Positions 30,519-37,681 of a DNA stretch of 64,000 nt are shown piece after piece. A program made the position numbers and the translations under genes. Source of the DNA: Phycisphaerales bacterium. GTDB lineage: Bacteria; Planctomycetota; Phycisphaerae; Phycisphaerales; SM1A02. The stretch spans positions 95,808 to 159,807 of the forward strand of contig SIAD01000004.1 in NCBI GenBank assembly GCA_009691915.1, given 5' to 3'. The notes under the pieces were generated by a model, which saw only the letters and a list, made by a program, of their open reading frames with translations, was not told the origin of the DNA and searched no databases. Each line of letters opens with the position of its first letter. Within the stretch, counting starts at the first letter, position 1.

Positions 30519-31778
30519 ATGAGCCAGGGCTCCATCTCCTATGTCCGTGCCCGTATCGACTCGGGGTCAGCTCCGAGCGAGGTTGACGCTGGCGTGATCA
30601 AGGTGCTCTGCAAGAACGCGATCCGGCCCGACGCCTGTGGAAACGGCACGCCGTCGACGAGCGGGTGGATCGCGGGACGCCACCTTTTCGACACCGACTT
30701 CGGCTGGGAAGTCAACGGATTCTCCGGCGCCTTGCTGGCCGAGATGCGCACCGATTCGGTCGCAGTGCCCCCGGCGATCCGCCGGGCGTACCGCGCGCAG
30801 GCGGAAGAAGAGGCGCGGGGAGGTCGCGATGCGTCCCGCGCGCTTTCACGGGCCGACCGCCTTGAGGCGAGAGATCGTGCGGAACAGCGCTGGATGACGG
30901 AAGTCGGTGACGGCCGCTGGCGACGCCATGCCCAGCGAGGGGTGCTCTGGGATCTTGATCGTGGGGTGGTGCTGGCACCAGTCGAGTCGGAGTCTGCATT
31001 CTCCCAGTTCAAGGGGCTGTTTCAGGAGTCGTTTGGGTGTTCGGTCGTGCGCGATGCGGCAGGTGCGCGCGCTGCGGTGGAGGCCGCAGCAATGGGGCTC
31101 TCGTACTCCCTGCGCGACGCGGCGCTCGACGCATTCGTCGCGCCGCCCGCACGCGGCGCGACCGACAACGAAGGGGCTCCCCGTCCCCTCACGGAGCGAC
31201 CGGATCCCGCGTGGGCCGCAGGCGATCCCCTTGATTACTTCGGTAACACCTTCCTGCTCTGGCTCTGGTGGCACTGCGAGTGCGCGGAGGGGCTCGTCGC
31301 GCTCGATGGCGATGGCTACTCCGAAAAGCATGCGGCGATCGTGGCGGAGCGGTTGGTAGACCTCGACTGCGCGTGGGGGGTGACGGGTGCGATCTCGTTG
31401 CGTGCGGATGCGCCAACACGAATGCCGGAAGCGGGGCGTGCGTTGCAAGGGGGAAAGATCCCGCGACGGATGGGATTCACCATCGCGGTCGACTCTCATC
31501 AGTGGCGCTGCACAGTGCACGGAGATCGGATGGCGGTCTCGGGACTGGCGCTCCCCGCACCATACGAACCGGCAAAGTCTCTGCGTGAGGCGATCGAGCA
31601 CCGCGTCGAGAGTGTGCTGGCGTTTGATCGCGCCGTGTCGGCCATGTATCGAGCCTTCCTGCGGCAGCGCCTCTCTCCCTCATGGGAATCCCAGAAGGCC
31701 GAGATCAGCCGGTGGATTGCACAGCGCACACTTAGTGCGGGTGGCGCTCGGCGTGTGCCTGTCGCGCACAGGCGATGA
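30519..31778 (+). CDS. RdgC-like protein (recombination-associated family), tentative
   Basis: A 419-residue soluble protein without signal or TM segments. It begins MSQGSISYVRARIDSG and carries a charged helical block (SRALSRADRLEARDRAEQRW), a strand VLWDLDRGVVLAPVESESAF, GLFQESFGCSV, and GNTFLLWLWWHCE. This order resembles a planctomycete/verrucomicrobial RdgC-like family, where RdgC is a DNA-binding ring that restrains RecA. The similarity is judged from memory and is remote to E. coli RdgC (303 residues). ATG 30519 is preferred over ATG 30513 or upstream in-frame codons that overlap enolase. It diverges from eno across 90 bp and overlaps trpF by 47 bp. Confidence 0.5.
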   Translation: MSQGSISYVRARIDSGSAPSEVDAGVIKVLCKNAIRPDACGNGTPSTSGWIAGRHLFDTDFGWEVNGFSGALLAEMRTDSVAVPPAIRRAYRAQAEEEARGGRDASRALSRADRLEARDRAEQRWMTEVGDGRWRRHAQRGVLWDLDRGVVLAPVESESAFSQFKGLFQESFGCSVVRDAAGARAAVEAAAMGLSYSLRDAALDAFVAPPARGATDNEGAPRPLTERPDPAWAAGDPLDYFGNTFLLWLWWHCECAEGLVALDGDGYSEKHAAIVAERLVDLDCAWGVTGAISLRADAPTRMPEAGRALQGGKIPRRMGFTIAVDSHQWRCTVHGDRMAVSGLALPAPYEPAKSLREAIEHRVESVLAFDRAVSAMYRAFLRQRLSPSWESQKAEISRWIAQRTLSAGGARRVPVAHRR

Positions 31779-32418
31779 ACGCGCGGATCAGTCCTTCGTC
31801 CTTGACCCCTCGGGATCGTTCCACACCGCTTGAGACATCGACCCCGGCAGGGTGCACAATGGCGATCGCATCGGCGACGCTGTCGGGAGTCAATCCTCCG
31901 GCCAAAATGATCGGCGTCGCGGTGGATGCAACGATGGCTCCGAGTTCTTTGAGCCATCCGGGTTCGTGAGCGACTCCACTGCCGGGCCGTGCGGAGTCGA
32001 CGAGGAGTGCATTGATGAAGGAGAGCTTCGACCATCGCGCGATTGCTGCGGCCGTGGGTTCGACTGCCACAATCAGGAGACGGTCTTGCCCCACGAATGT
32101 CCGCAGAAACTCCTCGTCGTGCAAGCCGTGGAATTGCATGGCACCGCGGTGACTGCCGAGCGCGGGGAGTGTGCGGGGAGAATCGTTGAACACTCCAACG
32201 GTCATACCGGGTCGATCAAATCCCAGCACGATGCTCGCACCCTCCTCGGCGGTGACGGTGCGTGGGCTTCCTCCCGCGTAGACGACGCCGATCGCATCGG
32301 CTCCGGCGCGAGCCGCGTGAACTGACATCGTGGCTTCACGAATTCCGCAGATCTTCACAAACAGTGAGTCCGTGGTCCGTTGCCATCGTGCGAGGCTGCC
32401 ACGTCGATTTAGTGTCAT
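31732..32418 (-). CDS. trpF: phosphoribosylanthranilate isomerase
   Basis: A (beta/alpha)8 enzyme of tryptophan synthesis, 228 residues. Motifs are FVKICGIREATMSVHAARAG (catalytic Cys), GADAIGVVYAGGSPRTV, VGVFNDSP, ALLVDSARPGSGVAHE (catalytic Asp), PIILAGGLTPDSVADAI and GVDVSSGVERSRGVKD. The ATG overlaps the rhomboid stop by four bases. No other trp gene is nearby. Its 3' end overlaps the RdgC-like gene on the other strand by 47 bp. Confidence 0.93.
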   Translation of the reverse strand: MTLNRRGSLARWQRTTDSLFVKICGIREATMSVHAARAGADAIGVVYAGGSPRTVTAEEGASIVLGFDRPGMTVGVFNDSPRTLPALGSHRGAMQFHGLHDEEFLRTFVGQDRLLIVAVEPTAAAIARWSKLSFINALLVDSARPGSGVAHEPGWLKELGAIVASTATPIILAGGLTPDSVADAIAIVHPAGVDVSSGVERSRGVKDEGLIRAFIACARQAHAERHPH

Positions 32419-33554
32419 GGCGCTCCCCGCCCCGCAGAGGCCTTGGGCAAGGGGTGCCGCGGATCAGTCTCGGCCAGCCCAGCCAGTAAGTCGTGCGCCT
32501 GTGAACGCAGCGACTGCAGTGGTTGGGGAACTCGCGCCAGAAGTTGTTCGACGAGTTCTCGCGCGCGAGCTGGATTGGCGAGCTTTCGTCCGTGGGCGAT
32601 CGCTGCGAGAAGCAGGGCGCCGTCGGCATCTGGATGAGTCGGAAAGACCCGCGCGAATCGTTCCCATCGCGCGGCGGCGGAGGCGAAGTTGTCTTTCGCC
32701 CAGGCAGCACTTGCGTGGTCGAGTTCGAGCGCCGGATCGCGTGGCGAGTCAGGCTGGGTCGCCGTTATAGCCGCTGCGCTCGCGCGAGCATCAGCCTGCA
32801 GGGCGTCGCGACGCCACGGGCTGTGGCTCCCCGAAAGAACGGCGCGCATTTCGCGGCGCCTGCGCCACTGCTTGGCGAGGTAGAGAAGGTCAAACTCAGT
32901 CCTCGGGAGAATCTTGAGCGCCAGCAGGGCCATCATCACGGTGATTCCGAAGGCGTATCCCGCCAGATGCGCCGAATAGGCAACGCGTCCACCGAGCCCC
33001 GCCGATAGACCGAACTGACCCAGGAGGTCGATCGCCACAAAGAGGATCACGAGTGCGATCCCGGAGACATCAATCAGCCAGAAGAAGACGAGCAGGCGCA
33101 CCCGAGCTCGTGGGCAAAGTGCCGCGAATGCAGCAGTCACTGCGGCGACTGCGCCGCTGGCACCGATCACCGGGGATCCATCGACGGCCCACTGTCCGAT
33201 CGCGGCCGCGACGGCCCCGGCGAGGTAGAACCCGAGGAACCACCACGAACCGAGTCGGCCCTCGACCGATCGCCCGAACACCCAGAGAAAGAGCATGTTG
33301 AACGCCACATGCGCGAGCCCAGACGGGTCGTGAAGGAACGCATAAGTCAGGAGGGTCCACGGGTGGGCCATCGTCTGCCCCCATCCCGGAACATAGGTCC
33401 CCCATGTCATCCAGTCCACGGCGAGCGATTCCAGTGCTCCTCCTCGATGGAGACCGACGGAAACCACGAGGAAGATCAACGCATTGGCGACCACCAAGAG
33501 GTGGGTCGCGTATGGAGTCGTGCGCGAGGTTCGATCGACGCCAATCGGTATCAT
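32415..33554 (-). CDS. rhomboid-family intramembrane serine protease with TPR-like tail
   Basis: A 379-residue protein. The N-terminal 215 residues form the rhomboid core: first TM LLVVANALIFLVVSVGL, the L1 loop with the WR-like WTLLTYAFLHDPSGLAHVAF, the serine motif PVIGASGAVAAV, and the histidine helix YSAHLAGYAFGITVMM. After a charged linker the C-terminal 110 residues look like one or two tetratricopeptide pairs (AAWAKDNFASAAARWERFAR; ARELVEQLLARVPQPLQSLR). The start at ATG 33554 is chosen because AGGAAGG lies at the correct distance and other planctomycete rhomboids begin with a similar MIPIG sequence; the frame extends to 33644. Substrate unknown. Confidence 0.88.
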   Translation of the reverse strand: MIPIGVDRTSRTTPYATHLLVVANALIFLVVSVGLHRGGALESLAVDWMTWGTYVPGWGQTMAHPWTLLTYAFLHDPSGLAHVAFNMLFLWVFGRSVEGRLGSWWFLGFYLAGAVAAAIGQWAVDGSPVIGASGAVAAVTAAFAALCPRARVRLLVFFWLIDVSGIALVILFVAIDLLGQFGLSAGLGGRVAYSAHLAGYAFGITVMMALLALKILPRTEFDLLYLAKQWRRRREMRAVLSGSHSPWRRDALQADARASAAAITATQPDSPRDPALELDHASAAWAKDNFASAAARWERFARVFPTHPDADGALLLAAIAHGRKLANPARARELVEQLLARVPQPLQSLRSQAHDLLAGLAETDPRHPLPKASAGRGAP

Positions 33555-33579
33555 TTCCCTTCCTAGGATAGAGCGATCC
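33555..33579. promoter_or_regulatory. 25-bp divergent spacer with Shine-Dalgarno sites on both strands
   Basis: Rhomboid (-) and citrate synthase (+) start codons lie only 25 bp apart. The palindrome CCTAGG (33562-33567) contributes to both ribosome-binding sites: AGGATAG for gltA on + and AGGAAGG for the rhomboid gene on -. The promoters must therefore lie inside the opposite coding sequences. Confidence 0.5.
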
Positions 33580-34800
33580 ATGCCACTCAACATCGACAAA
33601 GGACTAGCGGGCACCGTGGCGGCGGACACGGCGCTCTCGTTCATCGATGGCGCGAAGGGGGTGCTCGAGTACGCCGGCTACGACATTGACTCACTGGCGC
33701 GCAGTTCTAACTTCGAAGAGACCTCGTGGCTTCTGTGGAACGGAAGGCTCCCAACCAGTCGCGAGCTCGCGGAGTTTGGCAGTGCGCTGCAGGCGGAGTA
33801 CGCCCTGGATCCTCGTCTGATCGACTTGATCCGGACCATTCCCCGCACCGCAGCGCCCATGGATGCACTGCGCACCTCGGTGTCTGCGATGGGGCACTTC
33901 GACCCGGAAGCGGATGACAACTCGGTCGAGGCCAACCGACGCAAGGCCCTGCGGCTGGTGGCCAAGACTCCAGGACTCATCGCCACCTTTGATCGATGGC
34001 GCAAGGGGAAGCCGCTGGCGGCGCCGGATTCGTCACTCTCGATTGCCGGGAACTTCCTGTGGATGCTGACCGGAGCGCGCCCGACGCCTGCGATGGAGCG
34101 TGCGCTCGATGTCTGCCTCGTTCTCCACGCCGACCACGGACTTAACGCCTCGACCTTTGCGGCCCGCGTGACCATTTCCACTCAGAGCGACATGTACTCC
34201 GCGGCCACGACGGCCGTCGGGACTCTGAAGGGCCCGCTCCACGGAGGGGCCAATCAGGAAGTGATGGAGATGCTGCTTGAGATCGGGGAACTGGAGAAGG
34301 TCGACGGCTACATCAACGGAAAACTCGCGCGCAAGGAGCGGATCATGGGGTTCGGGCATCGCGTCTACAAGGCGTACGACCCCCGTGCGACCTACCTCAA
34401 GACATTCGCCAGACAGGTCGCGTCGGACACCGGCAATCTGCCGCTCTTTGAGATGAGCCGACGCATCGAAGAGATCGTGCTCGCGCAGCCCAACATCATC
34501 GAGAAGGGGATCTTCCCCAATGTCGACTTCTACTCGGCGACGACCTACTACTCGCTCGGCCTCGATCTTGACCTGTTCACCTGCATGTTTGCCGCCAGCC
34601 GCATGTCGGGGTGGACTGGGCACTGCATCGAGCAATTGGCGGCCAACAAGCTCATCCGCCCCCATGCCGACTACACCGGACCCCGTGGCCTCGCCTATGT
34701 CGCCATAGGCCTTCGCGAGGACGCTGCGACTTCAAGGACATCGCCTTCAGCAAGGCAGACGATGTCGGTGGCCGCTGGGGCGAAGTCGTCGTCCATGTGA
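33580..34800 (+). CDS. gltA: citrate synthase
   Basis: A 406-residue enzyme condensing acetyl-CoA and oxaloacetate. It starts MPLNIDKGLAGTVAADTALS (ATG 33580 with AGGATAG upstream). Catalytic motifs: VLHADHGLNASTFAAR, GPLHGGANQEVMEML, MGFGHRVYKAYDPRA with the second His, and NVDFYSATTYYSLGLDLDLF with the catalytic Asp. The usual family end (YTGPRGLAYVAIGLR here) is followed by about 26 residues of Ser/Ala/Thr-rich sequence read antisense to the last part of the MBL gene, so the normal stop seems to have been lost. The size without the tail is typical of the short bacterial class. Confidence 0.95.
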   Translation: MPLNIDKGLAGTVAADTALSFIDGAKGVLEYAGYDIDSLARSSNFEETSWLLWNGRLPTSRELAEFGSALQAEYALDPRLIDLIRTIPRTAAPMDALRTSVSAMGHFDPEADDNSVEANRRKALRLVAKTPGLIATFDRWRKGKPLAAPDSSLSIAGNFLWMLTGARPTPAMERALDVCLVLHADHGLNASTFAARVTISTQSDMYSAATTAVGTLKGPLHGGANQEVMEMLLEIGELEKVDGYINGKLARKERIMGFGHRVYKAYDPRATYLKTFARQVASDTGNLPLFEMSRRIEEIVLAQPNIIEKGIFPNVDFYSATTYYSLGLDLDLFTCMFAASRMSGWTGHCIEQLAANKLIRPHADYTGPRGLAYVAIGLREDAATSRTSPSARQTMSVAAGAKSSSM

Positions 34801-35468
34801 ATCAGCCGCATCTTGCGGCGGATCTCCACAGGCAGGGCATTGAGACACTCGATGGGAGTGTGGACGGGGGACTCGGTGGTCTCATGGACCACACAGTCCG
34901 CCTCGCACAGCCAATCGACATGAGATGGATCGAACCGTGTATCGCCGCTCCAGGCAAGCTCTGCGCTGTCGGCCCTGATTCGGAATCCGGCGCAGGGAAT
35001 TCCGTGGTCAGTCTCGCGGCATGACACCGCGGCACCGCAGATCTCCGAGACGGTTCCGGGTACGAGCGTGCACAAGTCGAAGTAGTCACTGAGCGAGGCG
35101 GTTCCCATCTGGCCCATGCTTGGCGCCAGCCGCTCCCACAGCCGAGCTACGACTGACGCGATCCCATGAATCCGTGGTCGTTCGGCGGGTCCGCCGCCAG
35201 TTGTGCGCCTTGCAAGCCAGTGCTTCCATGCGAACGCCTCCAATCCGTTGGCGTGGTCCCCGTGGAGGTGGGTGAGCAGAATGTCGTGGATGGAGAGGGG
35301 GTCGAGACTGATGCCACTGATTTCGCCCGAGCAGCGCAGCGCGCGCAGAATCGAGTCGGGGCAGTCGATGAGGATCTTGCCGGTGGGAGCCAGCACAACT
35401 GCGCTCGATCCGTAGAATCGATCCGAGAGTGCGCTACCGATCCCAACGATGACTGCTCTGAGTGGCAC
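34695..35468 (-). CDS. MBL-fold metallo-hydrolase, RNase Z-like
   Basis: A 257-residue cytosolic protein of the metallo-beta-lactamase superfamily. It begins at GTG 35468 with VPLRAVIVGIGSALSDRFYG, then GKILIDCPDSILRALR, the metal motif LLTHLHGDHANGLEAF, SGDTRFDPSHVDWLCEADC, VHETTESP and a late His at RLIHMDDDF. The arrangement is that of RNase Z/arylsulfatase-like members, but the tRNase Z exosite arm is not visible, so tRNA processing is not claimed. The frame extends to 35861 with non-conserved sequence inside the divergent gene. It overlaps the 3' end of gltA by 106 bp. Confidence 0.82.
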   Translation of the reverse strand: MPLRAVIVGIGSALSDRFYGSSAVVLAPTGKILIDCPDSILRALRCSGEISGISLDPLSIHDILLTHLHGDHANGLEAFAWKHWLARRTTGGGPAERPRIHGIASVVARLWERLAPSMGQMGTASLSDYFDLCTLVPGTVSEICGAAVSCRETDHGIPCAGFRIRADSAELAWSGDTRFDPSHVDWLCEADCVVHETTESPVHTPIECLNALPVEIRRKMRLIHMDDDFAPAATDIVCLAEGDVLEVAASSRRPMAT

Positions 35469-35543
35469 GAAGATAGGATAAGCACCGTGCAGTGCATTCG
35501 CGAGAGGGGTCAAGATCAGGACGACTCTCGGGTGGCGTGTGCG

Positions 35544-37046
35544 ATGACTCTGGGCGTCGGCTGGACGCTTGCGGCCGGCGCAGTTCTCGCGGCCGCGACC
35601 CATACCGCCGCGCTCGCGCAGGGACTCGGTGAAGGGGCCATCCGGACCGCCGAGAATCTTCAGCGGCAGCTGAACTTCGAGGATGCCCAGATGAGAAAGG
35701 CATTTTTCGCTGGTGCACCGATGTCGGAGCGGCTTGCGATCGATTACGGTGGCACCTTTCGATACGCCTTCAATCTGATCGACCAGACCAATGGCATCGG
35801 GCAGTACCTGCAGCAGTTCGACCTTCGCGTCTTTACAGACATCGAACTCGACGGGGCCCATCGGTTCTACGGGCGCCTCCGCTTCCTCTACGACGACTGG
35901 GATTTCATCGGACCATCGTTCAACGCTCAGCGGGACGAAGGCTGGCAGAATCCCGTCGCCGAGCTCTACTGGTACCAGTTCGATCTCGCGGGGCTCATCG
36001 AGTCGCAGACCGGCCAGAAGCCCGACTACAACTTCAACGCCAAGATGGGCCGACAGTATGTGATCTGGGCGCAGGGCGGCGCGCTCAGCGATTACATGTA
36101 CGCGGGACTGTTCGAGCTCAGTTGGCGGGACATCAAGGCGACGGTGCTCATCGGTGAGACTGCAGGCGCCGATACGGTCGACTGGGACCTCTCACGGCCC
36201 GGATACGACTCCAACACTGAGCGGCTCTACTACGGATGCAAGGTGGAGTACAGCGGAATCACGGGTCATCGCCCATTCGCCTACATCCTCGCGCAGAAGG
36301 ATCTCAACGCGGGTCAGGTTTCCGACCTCCCCGTCGGTATCGGTGGCTATCCGACTTCCTTCAACTACAACTCCACATACTTGGGACTCGGCGCCACGGG
36401 TGCTCTGAGTGCCGAGTTGGTGTACCGAGCAGAGTTCATGTACGAGTATGGAACGACGCTGAGCGATCCGCTCTCGCACTCGGGTGGGCTCGTGCCGGTG
36501 CCGCAGCAGGATGTCAACATCTCGGCACTGGCCGGATTCGGCGGTGTGACATGGCTGGCCCGTGATGCGTCCGACACACGCCTGGATTTTCAGATCGTCG
36601 CCGGGAGCGGGTCGTCTGCCCGTCTCGACTCGGGCAACACCTTTGGCGGAATCGCTCCCAACTCGCTGGACACCTCATTCAATTCGCTCGGGTATGTGAA
36701 CACCGGGCTCGTGCTCTCGCCGGACTTCGCCAACCTGCTCTGCCCGTCGGTCGGTGCCAGTACGACCCCGTTCCCGGGAGGCGGGGCACTGCGCACGATG
36801 CGTCTCGGTATCACGGCGTTCGCCTTCGCACGGCTCAACACCGACGCGCCGCTCTCATTCTCCACTGTGCCCGGCGGATCCAATTTCGTCGGGTCGGAGA
36901 TTGACTTCAGCGTCGAGTGGCGGTTCCTCAGTGACATGGATCTAAATCTCCGCTATGGCATGTTCCTTCCGAACATGGAGGTGTTCTTTCCCGGTCAGAC
37001 TGAGCTTCAGGATCTCCTCTATGCAGGGATCACCTATGCGTTCTAG
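35544..37046 (+). CDS. outer-membrane beta-barrel protein (porin / alginate-export-like)
   Basis: A 500-residue exported protein with signal peptide MTLGVGWTLAAGAVLAAATH, cleaved after AALA. Alternating aromatic strands with tight turns run through the whole length (LRVFTDIELDGAHRFYGRLR; FDLAGLIESQTGQKPDYNFN; LTLSAELVYRAEFMYEY-like stretch), and the chain ends in LLYAGITYAF with the C-terminal Phe recognised by the Bam complex. The size suggests about 16-18 strands; alginate-export-type porins are the nearest family I can suggest. ATG 35544 is preferred, with GTG 35532 as alternative. Its stop overlaps the next lipoprotein gene by 11 bp, making it the first gene of a four-gene unit. Confidence 0.72.
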   Translation: MTLGVGWTLAAGAVLAAATHTAALAQGLGEGAIRTAENLQRQLNFEDAQMRKAFFAGAPMSERLAIDYGGTFRYAFNLIDQTNGIGQYLQQFDLRVFTDIELDGAHRFYGRLRFLYDDWDFIGPSFNAQRDEGWQNPVAELYWYQFDLAGLIESQTGQKPDYNFNAKMGRQYVIWAQGGALSDYMYAGLFELSWRDIKATVLIGETAGADTVDWDLSRPGYDSNTERLYYGCKVEYSGITGHRPFAYILAQKDLNAGQVSDLPVGIGGYPTSFNYNSTYLGLGATGALSAELVYRAEFMYEYGTTLSDPLSHSGGLVPVPQQDVNISALAGFGGVTWLARDASDTRLDFQIVAGSGSSARLDSGNTFGGIAPNSLDTSFNSLGYVNTGLVLSPDFANLLCPSVGASTTPFPGGGALRTMRLGITAFAFARLNTDAPLSFSTVPGGSNFVGSEIDFSVEWRFLSDMDLNLRYGMFLPNMEVFFPGQTELQDLLYAGITYAF

Positions 37047-37650
37047 CACCGCCCGCCGCTGGATAGGTATCGTCGCCGCGCTCCTGGCCTCGTGCGAGCG
37101 CGCTACGGTCACGACTAGTGCCATTCAGGAGCACCCCGCACCGCACGAAGAGCTTGAGTTCTTCGAGTCGCTTGAATCAAAGAGCGTCGTGAGCAATGAT
37201 GACGCGCTGCATGCCTTGTTTCTGATCACCGATGTCGAGGATCACTGGGGGAGTTACGGCGCGAGAGTCACCGAGGCCAAACGGCGCGACTGGCTTCCGC
37301 GTGACTTCGACGAGCCCGCGAATGAGAGCGCACAGGTCGGATGGGTTGCACGGATCGCGTGCATGGCGGCCGGAGTTCGAGGAGGGTTCACAATGATGAT
37401 TCTCGGACCCGTGCCCCGTTATGCCGTCCGCGAACTCGCCAATGCTCAGATTCTCGTCGGAAAGCGCGAGAATCAGGGGCTCACGGGATCTGAATTCGTG
37501 GATTTCTTGACACGGCTCGACCGGATGACACAATTGCGCAAGCAGACCGCTCAGTTGTCCGTCCCCGCTGGGGGCGGGAGCGGTCAGGGATCATCTGCAA
37601 GCCAAGAGAGTTCACCTCGGCTGCAGCCCCCGAGCGGTCGTTTCGAGTGA
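37036..37650 (+). CDS. lipoprotein of unknown function
   Basis: A 204-residue protein beginning MRSSTARRWIGIVAALLASC, a lipoprotein signal ending at the lipobox Cys. The mature part is acidic at first (EELEFFESLESKSVVSNDDA), has mixed helix and strand with HALFLITDVEDHWGSYGARV and GGFTMMILGPVPRYAVREL, and ends in a Gly/Ser/Gln-rich disordered tail. No family is recognised. It overlaps the barrel gene by 11 bp and lies 31 bp before the giant FecR gene, so it should be co-expressed with both. Confidence 0.7.
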   Translation: MRSSTARRWIGIVAALLASCERATVTTSAIQEHPAPHEELEFFESLESKSVVSNDDALHALFLITDVEDHWGSYGARVTEAKRRDWLPRDFDEPANESAQVGWVARIACMAAGVRGGFTMMILGPVPRYAVRELANAQILVGKRENQGLTGSEFVDFLTRLDRMTQLRKQTAQLSVPAGGGSGQGSSASQESSPRLQPPSGRFE

Positions 37651-37681
37651 GTGTGAAGAGCGGTCACTAGGTCAGTTGGCC

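Noticed and set aside
35166..35543. N-terminal extension of the beta-barrel gene back to 35166
   Set aside because: The added 126 residues run antisense through the MBL gene and precede a perfect signal peptide beginning at ATG 35544.
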